Below, in pieces: positions 1 through 9,549 of a stretch of DNA of 51,147 nt (position 1 is the first letter of the stretch; each line of letters opens with the position of its first letter). Under the pieces are notes generated by a model. It worked only from the letters and a program-made list of their open reading frames with translations. It was not told the DNA's origin and did no database searches. The stretch comes from an uncultured Bacteroidia bacterium (lineage in GTDB: Bacteria; Bacteroidota; Bacteroidia; Bacteroidales; UBA932), in NCBI GenBank assembly GCA_902797035.1, contig CADBRH010000040.1, positions 1 through 51,147 on the forward strand, in the 5' to 3' direction. The translations under genes and the position numbers were made by a program.

Positions 1-1128
1 GAGGTCGCCCGCGCCGGCGCCGACTACCTCGACGTGGCCGTCGAGCCCCTCTCCTGGGGCAAGGTCCATCCGGACGTGATCACCATCAGGGAGATGATGA
101 AGGCCGACGGTTTCCTTGTGAAAGACCTGAATATGGACGCCTACATGGAGGTCCGCCGCCTGACTCAGAAGTTCATCGACGACTTCCTCGGCTACTGGAT
201 AAATCCCACCAACTCCCAGATGAGCTCACTGCTCGTGGGCTGTGGCCTTCCCGGAGGAATGATGGGTTCGATGATGGCCGACCTGAAGGGGTTCCAGGGC
301 GCGATCAACGCCGCCCAGAGATCCCACGGCCGTCCCGAGATGAGTCTTGACACTTTGATGGTCAAGTTGTTCCAGGAGGTAGAGCACGTTTGGCCCCGTC
401 TGGGATACCCGCCTCTCGTGACCCCGTTCAGCCAGTATGTGAAGAACACGGCCCTGATGAACCTGTTCAACATGCTCAACGACAAGCCTCGCTGGACCAC
501 CATCGACAAGGACACCTGGGGGATGATTCTCGGGAATATGGGACAGCTTCCCGGGCCTCTCGCCCCGGAGATTGTGGAGCTCGCGAAAGAGAAAGGGCTG
601 GAGTTCTCAACCGGGGACCCTCAGGACAACTATCCTGACGAGCTGCCCAAGTTCAGGAAGATGATGGACGAGGAAGGCTGGGACTACGGCGAGGATGACG
701 AGGAGCTCTTTGAGCTCGCCATGCACGAGCGCCAATACCGCGACTACAAGAGCGGTATAGCCAAGGAGCGTTTCAACAAAGAGCTTGAGGACTTCAAGGC
801 GAAGGCAGGCGCCCCCATCGTGGTCACCCGTCCGGTTGTCGAGATGCCCAAGTTCGATGTCGATGAATATGCCTCACGCTATCCCGGAGCCGTTCCGGTC
901 CAGGCGCCTGTCAAGGGCCAGTTGCTTTGGCAGGTCGATGTGGATGATGATTCCACCGCCCCTGTGGTCGGGACCGAGGTCAAAGCCGGTCAAGGCATGG
1001 GCTTCGTCCAGACATATTACGGGATGGAGGAGATTGTCCCCGCGGTCGACGGGCGTGTCGTGGCCGTTCTCGGGAAACAGGGTGAGAAAGTCGTCAAAGG
1101 CGAGATTGTCGCTTTCGTGAAAGCGTGA
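1..1128 (+). CDS. Carboxyltransferase (pyruvate carboxylase subunit B / oxaloacetate decarboxylase alpha type), 5'-truncated by the window edge
   Basis: The open frame runs in from base 1, and family-like sequence (GADYLDVAVEPLSWG) precedes the first possible GTG at 34, so the true start lies outside the window. Visible are the end of the carboxyltransferase barrel, the conserved carboxylase domain (LPGGMMGSMMADL, GYPPLVTPFSQYVKN, TGDPQDNYPDELPKF) and a C-terminal biotinyl-like domain over the last 75 or so residues. The family moves a carboxyl group between biotin and a 2-oxoacid. Oddly, the position that should be the biotinylated lysine of an EAMKM motif is occupied by the Tyr-Tyr-Gly of VQTYYGMEEI. 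Either this domain is not biotinylated or a separate carrier protein serves the enzyme. Exact substrate is undecided: oxaloacetate/pyruvate or methylmalonyl-CoA chemistry are both possible. Confidence 0.85.
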   Translation, partial: EVARAGADYLDVAVEPLSWGKVHPDVITIREMMKADGFLVKDLNMDAYMEVRRLTQKFIDDFLGYWINPTNSQMSSLLVGCGLPGGMMGSMMADLKGFQGAINAAQRSHGRPEMSLDTLMVKLFQEVEHVWPRLGYPPLVTPFSQYVKNTALMNLFNMLNDKPRWTTIDKDTWGMILGNMGQLPGPLAPEIVELAKEKGLEFSTGDPQDNYPDELPKFRKMMDEEGWDYGEDDEELFELAMHERQYRDYKSGIAKERFNKELEDFKAKAGAPIVVTRPVVEMPKFDVDEYASRYPGAVPVQAPVKGQLLWQVDVDDDSTAPVVGTEVKAGQGMGFVQTYYGMEEIVPAVDGRVVAVLGKQGEKVVKGEIVAFVKA

Positions 1129-1144
1129 CCAGTTTTTTTTCAGG

Positions 1145-1633
1145 ATGAGAAGGGCTTTCCGGTTTGTGTTCTTGTCGGTCCTCGTCGTTCTCATGGCGAC
1201 GGGATGCGATTTTCTCCGTTCCATGGCCGGGAGGCCGACCTCTAAGGATATCGCCTCCATGAGGGAGGAGATACGTCGTCGTCAAGCGGATTCGATTGAG
1301 AGGGCCGCGGCTGTCCGACTGCAGGCCGATTCTCTCCAAGTTGTTGACTCATCGGCCTCAAGGGACACGATATCAGCTTCGGCCGCCAAGCCTGAGAAGA
1401 AGCGTTATTATGTGATAATGGGGGCGTTCTCGAACAGGGACAACGCCGCCAATTGCGCGGCGAGGTTGAAAGAGCTCGGGTATGAGACCGAGTTTTTCGG
1501 CTTCACCGAGGGCCGTACCGCTGTCGGGATCGGCGGCACCGACGACTTGACTGAGGCGAAGGCTTTCATGGACCAGGTGAGAAGGCAGGATTTTTGCCCG
1601 GAAGGTGTCTGGATTTTAGACAGGAAAAGGTAA
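1145..1633 (+). CDS. SPOR-domain lipoprotein
   Basis: This 162-residue protein opens with a lipoprotein signal peptide ending in a lipobox (LMATGC, Cys21), so it is probably lipid-anchored in the envelope. A charged, Ser/Ala-rich linker of about 65 residues follows. The C-terminal 75 residues look like a SPOR domain (RYYVIMGAFSNRDNAANCAA, then a Leu-Gly-Tyr turn), a fold that binds denuded septal peptidoglycan. It begins 16 bp after the carboxyltransferase and its TAA stop shares one base with the next ATG (TAATG), so it is probably co-translated with the downstream gene. A role in cell division or envelope maintenance is inferred from the domain only. Confidence 0.8.
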   Translation: MRRAFRFVFLSVLVVLMATGCDFLRSMAGRPTSKDIASMREEIRRRQADSIERAAAVRLQADSLQVVDSSASRDTISASAAKPEKKRYYVIMGAFSNRDNAANCAARLKELGYETEFFGFTEGRTAVGIGGTDDLTEAKAFMDQVRRQDFCPEGVWILDRKR

Positions 1634-2994
1634 TGTACAGGAAACCAGCGCTTTTATTGGCGGCTGTCGCCACTTTTTTGGCGACGCTGCCGGTTCATGC
1701 CCAGTTCAAGACGGGATATGATGATTTGGGAGACAGCGAGACGGTCGCCGCTCTCAAGAGACATGTCGCCACGGTGTCCTCCGCGATGATGGAGGGCAGA
1801 AAAGCCGGCTCGGAAGGGGAGAAGATGACCGCCGAATATCTCACAGAGGTGTTGAAAGGATACGGGGTGGATGTTATCTCCGGTGAGAGCGGGGACCCGT
1901 TCGGCATCCGTCAGGAGAATGGTGACACTCTCACTACCAGAAACGTCTGCGCGTTCATTCACGGAGGCGACAAGACTTTGAGAGATAGATACATAGTGAT
2001 CGGCGCCAGGATGGATAACCTTGGAACTAGCTCCATGACCGTGGACGGGCGTGAGGTTGAGAGGATTTATTACGGCGCCAATGGCAACGCTTCGGGAACC
2101 GCCATGCTGCTCGAGTTGGCGAGGATGCTCCAGACCAACCGTGTCTTGCTGAGGAGGTCTGTGCTGCTTGTCGGATTCGGCGCCTCGAAGGAGTCTTTCG
2201 CGGGGTCGTGGTATTTCTTGAACAGGTCTTTCTCTGATGTCTCCAACATCGACGCCATGATTAACCTGGACATGCTTGGCACAGGGACGGACGGTTTCTA
2301 CGCGTACACCGCCTCGAACGCCGACATGAACGCTTTGGTGGAGTCAGTCTCGAACGAGTTGCAGCCGATAAGGCCGGGCCTCATCACCCAGGCGCCATAC
2401 CCGTCTGACCATATCGCTTTCTATGATAAGGGTATTCCCTCGGTTTTTTTCACCACCGGACGTTATGCCGCCCATGACACCGAACGTGACACTCAGTCAA
2501 TCATCGACTATGAGACCATGGAGAAGGAACTGGAGTATATTTACAGCTATTCCGTGGCCCTTATTAACGGACCGAAGCCGATATTCAATCCTTCTGAGAT
2601 TGTCAACAAGCTCACTGGGGGAGTCTCCGGTGTCGTGCCTTATTATGACTGCGATGTGAAACCTTCGTTCCTTGGTAGCGACGACCCGAAAGTGTTCCTC
2701 CAGAAGTGGGTGTACTCGTACATGAAATACCCTCAGGAAGCTATCAACCAGGGGATTCAAGGCAGGGTTCTGGTTGACTTCGTCATCGATGAGGAAGGCA
2801 AGGTCCGTGATGTCAAGGTACTCAAGGGGGCCGACCCTCTCCTCGACGAGGAGGCGGTCAGGATCATCAGCGGGTCTCCCAAGTGGAAGCCCGGGAAGGT
2901 GCTAGGCAAGAAAGTGAGTTCCGAGATGTCGTTGTACATCGAGTTCCGTCTAGAGAAGAAAGGGACGAAGAGTTTCGGATTAAAGAAGTATTGA
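1633..2994 (+). CDS. Degenerate M28-family peptidase fused to a TonB C-terminal domain
   Basis: The start chosen is the ATG at 1633, which overlaps the previous stop and is followed by a clear signal peptide (MYRKPALLLAAVATFLATLP, cut after VHAQ). Residues of about 30-325 follow the M28 aminopeptidase fold, but most metal and catalytic positions differ: the expected His is Arg126 (GARMDN), the bridging Asp is Gly151 (GANGNASG), and the Glu-Glu pair is Ser185-Lys186 (GASKES). Asp213 (NLDMLG) and His260 (SDHIAFY) remain. The last 100 residues form a TonB_C domain (QGRVLVDFVIDEEGKV, WKPGKVLGKKV). It is most likely a non-catalytic periplasmic binding or scaffold protein. TonB_C domains also occur outside true TonB; no N-terminal TonB anchor is seen other than the signal peptide. 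Confidence 0.8.
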   Translation: MYRKPALLLAAVATFLATLPVHAQFKTGYDDLGDSETVAALKRHVATVSSAMMEGRKAGSEGEKMTAEYLTEVLKGYGVDVISGESGDPFGIRQENGDTLTTRNVCAFIHGGDKTLRDRYIVIGARMDNLGTSSMTVDGREVERIYYGANGNASGTAMLLELARMLQTNRVLLRRSVLLVGFGASKESFAGSWYFLNRSFSDVSNIDAMINLDMLGTGTDGFYAYTASNADMNALVESVSNELQPIRPGLITQAPYPSDHIAFYDKGIPSVFFTTGRYAAHDTERDTQSIIDYETMEKELEYIYSYSVALINGPKPIFNPSEIVNKLTGGVSGVVPYYDCDVKPSFLGSDDPKVFLQKWVYSYMKYPQEAINQGIQGRVLVDFVIDEEGKVRDVKVLKGADPLLDEEAVRIISGSPKWKPGKVLGKKVSSEMSLYIEFRLEKKGTKSFGLKKY

Positions 2995-3017
2995 TTATAA
3001 GAAACAATTGATAAATA

Positions 3018-5783
3018 ATGGATTACGATTTCAGGACAATTGAAGGCAAGTGGCAGGCCTATTGGGCGGAGAAGAAGACTTTCAAGACGGAGGCGGACCC
3101 CTCCAGGCCGAAATTCTATGTTCTTGACATGTTCCCCTATCCTTCCGGCGCGGGGCTTCATGTCGGACATCCTCTCGGTTACATAGCCAGTGACATTTTC
3201 TCCAGGTACAAGAGGCTGAAGGGCTTCAATGTCCTACATCCCATGGGATATGACGCTTTTGGCCTGCCTGCCGAGCAGTACGCCATCCAGACCGGTCAAC
3301 ATCCTGAAGTCACGACAATCAACAACATAGACCGTTACCGGGGCCAGATGGACCGGATCGGGTTCTCTTACGACTGGGACCGGGAGGTAAGGACCTGCGA
3401 CCCCGCGTATTACAAATGGACGCAGTGGGCTTTCCTGAAAATGTTCGGGAGCTGGTATGACAACGACCTCGGCAAAGCCAGACCGGTCGGGGACCTGGTC
3501 GCCGCTTTCGAGACAGGCGGCAGCGAGGCTGTAAACGCGGCTTGCTCCGAGCATGAGCCGTTCTCGGCCGCCCGGTGGAAGTCTTTCTCTGAGAAAGAGA
3601 AGTCCGACATGCTGATGAACTACCGGATCGCCTATCAGGGCGAGACCTCTGTCAACTGGTGCGCCGGTCTTGGGACAGTGCTGGCCAATGACGAGGTCAA
3701 GGATGGTCTCTCCGTACGTGGAGGTTTCCCTGTGGAGCAGAAGAAGATGATGCAGTGGCAGTTGCGGGTCTCCGCTTACGCGGGCAGGCTTTTGGAGGGT
3801 CTGGACAGGATAGATTGGACAGACTCCTTGAAGGAGATGCAGCGCAACTGGATTGGCAAGTCAAATGGTTGCGAGGTGGTTTTTAAGTGTTATAACGGCG
3901 ATGAAGAGCACGATGTGACAATATTCACCACCCGCGTGGACACTGTTTTCGGAGTGACTTTCATGGTTCTGGCCCCGGAGAGCGATCTGGTGGAAACCCT
4001 CACTACCTCGGACCGCAAGGCTGAGGTGGAGGAGTATCTGGCTTATGTCAAGAAAAAGACCGAGCGCGAGAGGATAGCCGAGACAAAGACCGTCACGGGC
4101 GTTTTTTCCGGCTCTTACGGGGTCAATCCTTTGACGGGGGAGAGGGTTCCTGTGTGGATTTCCGAATATGTTCTTGCCGGTTATGGTACCGGAGCCATAA
4201 TGGCTGTTCCCGCCCATGACAGCCGCGACTATGTTTTCGCCAAGAAATTCAATCTCCCGATCGTGCCTATCATCGAGGGTTGCGACGTCAGTGAGTCCAG
4301 TTTCGACGCGAAGGAGGGCAGGATGGTCAACTCGGGCTTCCTTGACGGCATGGAGGTGAAAGACGCCATTCCCGCCGCCATCGAATATGTCGAGAGCCAC
4401 GGTCTCGGACACAGGAAGGTGAATTACCGCCTTCGCGACGCCATATTCAGCCGCCAAAGGTATTGGGGAGAGCCGTTCCCGATTTATTACAAGGACGGGA
4501 TCCCGACTCCTTTGCCTTATGAGGATCTTCCGCTTACCCTTCCTGAGATCGGTGAGTTCAAGCCAACCGAGAACGGAGAGCCGCCTCTCGCCAGGGCCAA
4601 GGACTGGACCTACAAGGGATACCCTCTCGAGACAAGCACCATGCCCGGTTTCGCCGGTTCCAGCGCCTACTATCTCCGTTACATGGATCCCCATAACGAC
4701 AACGCTCTGGTTGATAAGGATATAAACGCCTATTGGCGTGATGTGGACCTTTACATAGGAGGCACCGAGCACGCGACAGGTCATCTGATATATTCCCGGT
4801 TCTGGAACAAATTCCTGTATGACCTTGGCTATGTGCGCGAGGACGAGCCTTTCCGCAAGCTCATCAACCAGGGAATGATCCAGGGGCGCTCAAGCTTCGT
4901 TTACAGGATTGTGGGGACGAACACCTTCGTTTCTGTCGGCCTCAAGGACAAGTACCAGACCACCGAGATCCATGTGGACATAAGCCTGGTCAGGAACGAC
5001 CGTCTTGATCTTGAAGGCTTCAAGTCTTGGAGACCGGAGTTCGCCGACGCCGAGTTCATCCTCGAGGACGGTGAGTACATATGCGGATGGGCCGTCGAGA
5101 AGATGAGCAAGTCCATGTTCAACGTGGTGAACCCCGACAAGATTTGCGACGACTACGGAGCCGATACCCTGAGGCTATACGAGATGTTCCTCGGGCCTCT
5201 GGAGCAGAGCAAGCCTTGGGACACCAAGGGTATCGATGGGGTTAACCGTTTCCTCAAGAAGTTCTGGAGATTGTTCTTCGACGGGGACGATTTCTCTGTC
5301 AGCGACGAGGAACCGACTCCCGAGGAATTGAAGGCGTTGCATAAGTTGATCGGGAAGGAGGAATATGACATCGAGCACTTCTCTTTCAATACCACTGTAA
5401 GCGCTTTCATGATCGCTCTGAATGACCTCGCGGCTCTTAAATGCCGCAAGCGGGCGATCCTGGAGCCAATGACAGTGCTGCTTTCCCCGTTCGCCCCCCA
5501 CATCGCGGAGGAACTCTGGTCGCTGCTTGGTCACGAGGAGAGTATCACATACTCTAGTTTCCCTGTGTTCAATCCCGCCCTCGCCGCCGAGGACAGTGTC
5601 AAGTACCCCGTCTCGTTCAACGGCAAGACACGCTTTATGGTGGATCTTCCCAAATCCATGTCTCCCGCTGATGTGGAGACCGAGATCCGGGCTATGGAGC
5701 AGACATCCAAGTGGGTCGGCGACAAGTCCATCGCCAAGGTGATAGTGGTTCCCGGAAGGATTGTCAATATCGTAATCAAATAG
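3018..5783 (+). CDS. leuS: Leucyl-tRNA synthetase
   Basis: LeuRS attaches leucine to tRNA-Leu in the cytoplasm. At 921 residues it has the class I signature HVGH at 48-51 ([16 protein letters not shown]), the editing (CP1) domain in the middle ([25 protein letters not shown]), the synthetase core ([13 protein letters not shown]) and KMSKS at 695-699, followed by an anticodon-binding domain. Inserts around residues 150-195 and just before KMSKS look like those of other Bacteroidota LeuRS. The ATG lies 23 bp after the M28-TonB gene, with an A/T-rich leader and no Shine-Dalgarno sequence. A tRNA-Leu gene lies far downstream at 47420-47499. Confidence 0.97.
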   Translation: MDYDFRTIEGKWQAYWAEKKTFKTEADPSRPKFYVLDMFPYPSGAGLHVGHPLGYIASDIFSRYKRLKGFNVLHPMGYDAFGLPAEQYAIQTGQHPEVTTINNIDRYRGQMDRIGFSYDWDREVRTCDPAYYKWTQWAFLKMFGSWYDNDLGKARPVGDLVAAFETGGSEAVNAACSEHEPFSAARWKSFSEKEKSDMLMNYRIAYQGETSVNWCAGLGTVLANDEVKDGLSVRGGFPVEQKKMMQWQLRVSAYAGRLLEGLDRIDWTDSLKEMQRNWIGKSNGCEVVFKCYNGDEEHDVTIFTTRVDTVFGVTFMVLAPESDLVETLTTSDRKAEVEEYLAYVKKKTERERIAETKTVTGVFSGSYGVNPLTGERVPVWISEYVLAGYGTGAIMAVPAHDSRDYVFAKKFNLPIVPIIEGCDVSESSFDAKEGRMVNSGFLDGMEVKDAIPAAIEYVESHGLGHRKVNYRLRDAIFSRQRYWGEPFPIYYKDGIPTPLPYEDLPLTLPEIGEFKPTENGEPPLARAKDWTYKGYPLETSTMPGFAGSSAYYLRYMDPHNDNALVDKDINAYWRDVDLYIGGTEHATGHLIYSRFWNKFLYDLGYVREDEPFRKLINQGMIQGRSSFVYRIVGTNTFVSVGLKDKYQTTEIHVDISLVRNDRLDLEGFKSWRPEFADAEFILEDGEYICGWAVEKMSKSMFNVVNPDKICDDYGADTLRLYEMFLGPLEQSKPWDTKGIDGVNRFLKKFWRLFFDGDDFSVSDEEPTPEELKALHKLIGKEEYDIEHFSFNTTVSAFMIALNDLAALKCRKRAILEPMTVLLSPFAPHIAEELWSLLGHEESITYSSFPVFNPALAAEDSVKYPVSFNGKTRFMVDLPKSMSPADVETEIRAMEQTSKWVGDKSIAKVIVVPGRIVNIVIK

Positions 5784-5791
5784 CCTCGGAG

Positions 5792-6742
5792 ATGACCGGA
5801 AAACTCAAATTGACCAAAGAGGCGGTCCGGGAGACCCTCGGAGACTACGCCATCATGACTTTCGGGGTCCTATTCTACGCTTTCGCGTGGGCTGACATGC
5901 TGATCCCGAATGGGATCGCCAGCGGCGGGGTGACCGGAGCCAGCACGATTATCCAATTCGCCACCGGGATCCCGGTGTATGTCTCCTACATAGCCATAAA
6001 CGCTTTCCTTCTGTTGGCGGGTTTCATTATCCTCGGCAAGGGATTCGGGGTCAAGACGATTTACGTGATTGCCCTGTCCACCATATGTCTGGATTTCCTG
6101 TCCGAGATGGAGTTCCTCTATGTGTTCTTCGACAACAAACTGCTTCTCGTGCTGGTCGCCGCGATCATCGAGTCTATCGGGATCACTTGTATTCTGGCCC
6201 GCGGCGGGAGTACCGGAGGTACGGATATTGTGGCGTTGATAGTCAATAAGTTCTGGCCTATCTCCCTTGGAAGGATATTCTTAGCCGTGGATATATTCAT
6301 CATAGCCTCGGTGCTCCTTATCCCCGGAAAGACAATCGAGGACATGGTCTATGGTTACGTGGCTATGGTCATCTTCTCCGTGTTCGTGGACTGGGTCATG
6401 CTCGGTCGCAACTCGACATGGCAGATCATGGTGTTCTCTAATAAGTACAAAGAGATCGCCGACATGGTGATCGGCATGAACAGGGGAGTCACCGCTCTGG
6501 ACGCCCAGGGGTGGTATTCCGGCGAGAGCAAGAAGGTGCTCCTCATCATGGTCCGCAAACCCGAGTTGCACACCCTCACCAGGGCTGTCAAGGAGATAGA
6601 CCCCAAAGCCTTCGTCACCGTCTCGGCGGCCAGCACTGTCTATGGCGAGGGCTTCGACGAGATTAAGACGGGCATCAATCTGAAACTAAAAAAGAAACTA
6701 GGCAATGGCATCTCGAGAGAAGAACGCCCTGCGGACAATTAA
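5792..6742 (+). CDS. YitT family membrane protein (first of a tandem pair)
   Basis: Integral membrane protein of 316 residues. The N-terminal two-thirds holds five or six hydrophobic segments with the YitT/DUF161 pattern (GVTGASTIIQF, LARGGSTGGTDIVALI). The C-terminal 80 or so residues form a DUF2179-like cytoplasmic domain (RGVTALDAQGWYSGESKK, VYGEGFDEI). The start is the ATG 8 bp after the leuS stop; the frame is open further upstream but those codons lie inside leuS. Its 3' end overlaps the next gene by 38 bp. Substrate is unknown; the family is only generally regarded as a possible transporter. Confidence 0.9.
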   Translation: MTGKLKLTKEAVRETLGDYAIMTFGVLFYAFAWADMLIPNGIASGGVTGASTIIQFATGIPVYVSYIAINAFLLLAGFIILGKGFGVKTIYVIALSTICLDFLSEMEFLYVFFDNKLLLVLVAAIIESIGITCILARGGSTGGTDIVALIVNKFWPISLGRIFLAVDIFIIASVLLIPGKTIEDMVYGYVAMVIFSVFVDWVMLGRNSTWQIMVFSNKYKEIADMVIGMNRGVTALDAQGWYSGESKKVLLIMVRKPELHTLTRAVKEIDPKAFVTVSAASTVYGEGFDEIKTGINLKLKKKLGNGISREERPADN

Positions 6743-7634
6743 GGAATATCTGCTGATCATTCTGGGGATTGTGATCTACACATCCGGGTGGACCATATTC
6801 CTGACACCCAACAACATGTTCGGAGGCGGAGTGTCCGGTATCAGCGCCATCATCCAGTTCGCCACCGGCATCAAGATGGGATACACCTACTTCGTGATCA
6901 ACGCGGTCCTGCTGTTGATCTCGTTGTTCATCATAGGGCCGTCGTTCGGTGTCAAGACAGTTTTCGCCATTTTCCTGGCGTCGTTTTGCCTGAACATTGA
7001 GCAGTCCCTGTTTCCCGCGCAGTTCATCCAGGACTTCGCGTTGTCAAACGGCAAGCTGCTCTGCGCCATCATCGGCGGCTCAATGGCTGGGCTCGGGATC
7101 GGCATGTCCATCTCCCAGGGAGGTAGTTCCGGAGGCACGGACATCATAGCCCTGATCATCACCAAATACAGGAATATCTCTCCCGGCAAGGTGATCCTGC
7201 TGATAGATATATTCATCATAGCGTCATCGCTTCTTGTACCTTCTTACACCGCTGACGGTCAGCCGCTTCCATTTGTCGACAAGTTTATCACGGCGGTGTA
7301 CGGCATGATTGTCGTGACTGTTTGCGGCAATGTGGCGGACATCTATCTGTCCGGCTCGAGGCAGAGTGTCCAGCTTTTCATCATGTCCCATGAGCACGAG
7401 GCGATCGCCACGATGATCGTCAGGGACTACCATCGAGGGGTGACAGTCCTTGAGGGACGCGGGTGGTACACAAAGCAACCCTCGTCTGTCCTGATGGTCC
7501 TTACCCGGAAGACAGATGTCAAACCCCTGCTGCGGTCAATCAAGTCTATAGACCCGAACGCGTTCTTGTCCGTCTCGTCCGTCTCGGGCGTTTACGGGAG
7601 AGGTTTCGACTCTATCAAAGACAAGAAATCTTAA
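6705..7634 (+). CDS. YitT family membrane protein (second of a tandem pair)
   Basis: A 309-residue paralogue of the preceding gene with the same order: membrane part (GGGVSGISAIIQFATGI, SQGGSSGGTDIIALI) and a C-terminal DUF2179-like domain (RGVTVLEGRGWYTKQ, VYGRGFDSI). The pair looks like an old tandem duplication, since the copies match in layout but differ widely in sequence. The only sensible ATG lies 38 bp inside the upstream gene in another frame, so translation is probably coupled. A strong terminator follows at 7668-7699 and ends the transcription unit. Function is unknown. Confidence 0.9.
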   Translation: MASREKNALRTIKEYLLIILGIVIYTSGWTIFLTPNNMFGGGVSGISAIIQFATGIKMGYTYFVINAVLLLISLFIIGPSFGVKTVFAIFLASFCLNIEQSLFPAQFIQDFALSNGKLLCAIIGGSMAGLGIGMSISQGGSSGGTDIIALIITKYRNISPGKVILLIDIFIIASSLLVPSYTADGQPLPFVDKFITAVYGMIVVTVCGNVADIYLSGSRQSVQLFIMSHEHEAIATMIVRDYHRGVTVLEGRGWYTKQPSSVLMVLTRKTDVKPLLRSIKSIDPNAFLSVSSVSGVYGRGFDSIKDKKS

Positions 7635-7667
7635 TTTCTGTTTTTGAATATCCAATATCAAGTTTTA

Positions 7668-7699
7668 CCCCCGGCGTACCACCGCCGGGGGTGTTTTTT
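7668..7699 (+). terminator. Rho-independent terminator after the YitT pair
   Basis: A perfect 9-bp GC stem (CCCCCGGCG at 7668-7676 pairing with 7683-7691) with a 6-base loop is followed by TG and six T. It lies 34 bp after the second YitT stop and separates that operon from the AraC gene. Confidence 0.93.
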
Positions 7700-7760
7700 G
7701 TCAAGTTCCATCACTAAATTCACCTGCGAAAAACCGAAACTTCCACCAAACCCGAACAAG

Positions 7761-8846
7761 ATGACGATAATCTTTGCCTTATCCCTCATCGTCGAGTATA
7801 TTTCCTTTTTGGTCTATGATCTTTCAAACAACAGCGGAGGCGATCCCAAGCGCCTCGCTGTCCGGATGGCCGCAGGAGTGACCGGAATCATATTGGTGAT
7901 TCTGGAGGCTTTGATGACCACATCCCTGGAGGCGAGGAACCTGGTTCTTGACGTCATGGCGGCGACCCAGATTCTTGTCATGTATCCATGCTCGTATGAG
8001 AAACCATCCCTGTCTTTCAGGTCGGCGCTTTACATCGAGGGGGCGGTGGCGGCCTCGTTCATCTACAGCATGGTTTTGCCGGCGGGGTATTTCGGATTCC
8101 GGTCCGAGAGGATATTCTTCTCCTGTATCGTCATGCTGGTGATACTCTCCGTCAACCATTTCTCGGCCACCGCCAGGCGACTCGACGGGATCAGGTTGTT
8201 TTTCAGGAACAACTCGGTCTGGCACAATCTCGAGGACTACTCCCGCTCGGTTTATTCCTTGCTTTTCATGGGGCTCGGGATCTTCTCTCTATGCGCGTTC
8301 CTTGTCCCGGGGGACGCCGGCGAGGCGATGTGCCTTGTCTCGGTTTTTCTGTTTATGGGGCTTTACGCCATCCTTTACTCGAAGGCCTTGACAGGGAGGA
8401 CTTTCCTGTTGACAAAAGCCACCGAGAAGAAAGTAAAGGACATTATAAAAGGCAATCTCCGGACCTCTTTTATAGACAAGGCCGAGGAGGATAAGAAGAT
8501 GAACAACCTCTATAACCGGATACTCCTGTATATGAATGAGAAGAAGCCGTACCTGGATCCGGAGTTCAGGATGGATGACATGGCCACGGAACTCTACACG
8601 AACAAACTGTACTTATCCCGCACGGTCAATATCCTCTCCGGCAGGAATTTCAGGCAATTCGTGAACTATCACAGGGTGCAGTACGCCATAGCCCTGTTCA
8701 AGAAGGACCCGAGGCTGAAAGTGGCGGAGGCCGCGTCGATGTCCGGCTTCCACTCGACCGTGTCTTTCAACATGGCGTTCAAGGTCAACACTGGGAAGAC
8801 ACCTTCCGAGTGGTTGCAAGACAAGGTCTTAGACAGATTTAAGTGA
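7761..8846 (+). CDS. Membrane-anchored AraC-family transcriptional regulator
   Basis: The start is the ATG at 7761 (MTIIFALSLIVEYISF); upstream codons in frame run through the terminator and are not credible. Residues 1 to about 215 hold six or seven hydrophobic segments. The last 105 residues are an AraC/XylS double helix-turn-helix domain (DMATELYTNKLYLSRTVN, VAEAASMSGFHSTVSFNMAF). This makes a one-component regulator whose DNA-binding domain is tethered to the membrane, presumably sensing a membrane or periplasmic signal. It is transcribed alone after the terminator, and its 3' end overlaps the convergent pseudouridine synthase gene by 18 bp. Targets and signal are unknown. Confidence 0.88.
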   Translation: MTIIFALSLIVEYISFLVYDLSNNSGGDPKRLAVRMAAGVTGIILVILEALMTTSLEARNLVLDVMAATQILVMYPCSYEKPSLSFRSALYIEGAVAASFIYSMVLPAGYFGFRSERIFFSCIVMLVILSVNHFSATARRLDGIRLFFRNNSVWHNLEDYSRSVYSLLFMGLGIFSLCAFLVPGDAGEAMCLVSVFLFMGLYAILYSKALTGRTFLLTKATEKKVKDIIKGNLRTSFIDKAEEDKKMNNLYNRILLYMNEKKPYLDPEFRMDDMATELYTNKLYLSRTVNILSGRNFRQFVNYHRVQYAIALFKKDPRLKVAEAASMSGFHSTVSFNMAFKVNTGKTPSEWLQDKVLDRFK

Positions 8847-9548
8847 GGAAATCCCTTTCCAAGTGGAGGGGGCGGGGGCGGTGATGGCGATGTCCGCCTT
8901 GCTGACTGGATGGGAGAGGCGGATCTCCCTGGAGTGGAGGCATATTCCTCCGTCCGGATTGGACCTGGGGGCACCGTATTTCAGGTCGCCCTTGATGACA
9001 CACCCGGCAGCGGACAGCTGGCAGCGTATCTGGTGATGGCGTCCCGTGAGGAGTTCCACGGCGATCAGGAAATACCGTTCCGTCCGGCCGAGGAGCTTGT
9101 AACGAAGCCTCGCCTCTTTGGCTCCCGGGGCGCCCGGTTTTGTGACGAAACTTTTATTGAGTCTCTCGTTCCGGGCCAACCAGTCAACCAGTTCCCCCGA
9201 CTCTTTCTCCGGCTTCCCGAGACATAGGGCCCAATAGGTTTTGTGGATATTCCCTGATCGGAACATCTCCGAGAGTCTGGAGAGTGCTTTGGATGTCTTG
9301 GCGAAAACTACTATCCCGCTAACGGGCCTGTCCAGACGATGCGGAATACCGAGAAAAACTCCGCCCGGCTTCGAGTCCCTTTGGGCGATGTAAGCTTTCA
9401 GGGTCTCCGCCAGACACTCATCCCCTGTCTTGTCCCCTTGGACAATCTCGCCGGGGGCCTTGTTGAACACAAGGATGTGGTTGTCCTCATGGAGAATCCT
9501 TAAGGAAATGTCCTCGAACTCGACGGGATCCAGTCTCCTGTAAACCAT
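8829..9548 (-). CDS. RluA-family RNA pseudouridine synthase
   Basis: This 239-residue protein converts uridine to pseudouridine in rRNA or tRNA. The catalytic motif HRLDRPVSG, whose Asp is the nucleophile, sits near residue 95, and the C-terminal motif GRHHQIRCQLSAAG is present. There is no S4 domain, as in the short RluA/TruC-like forms. The start used is the ATG at 9548, which lies 1 bp after the stop of the dehydratase gene; the longer frame upstream lies within that gene. It is the last gene of the fabH-fabF-fabZ run. The exact target site cannot be told from sequence. Confidence 0.9.
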   Translation of the reverse strand: MVYRRLDPVEFEDISLRILHEDNHILVFNKAPGEIVQGDKTGDECLAETLKAYIAQRDSKPGGVFLGIPHRLDRPVSGIVVFAKTSKALSRLSEMFRSGNIHKTYWALCLGKPEKESGELVDWLARNERLNKSFVTKPGAPGAKEARLRYKLLGRTERYFLIAVELLTGRHHQIRCQLSAAGCVIKGDLKYGAPRSNPDGGICLHSREIRLSHPVSKADIAITAPAPSTWKGISSLKSV

Positions 9549-9549
9549 C

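Noticed and set aside
34..36. GTG as start of the first gene
   Set aside because: Family-like sequence continues in frame to base 1, so the gene enters from outside the window.
3861..4784. Long open frame antisense to leuS
   Set aside because: Wholly inside the conserved LeuRS coding region; a by-product of GC-rich codon use.
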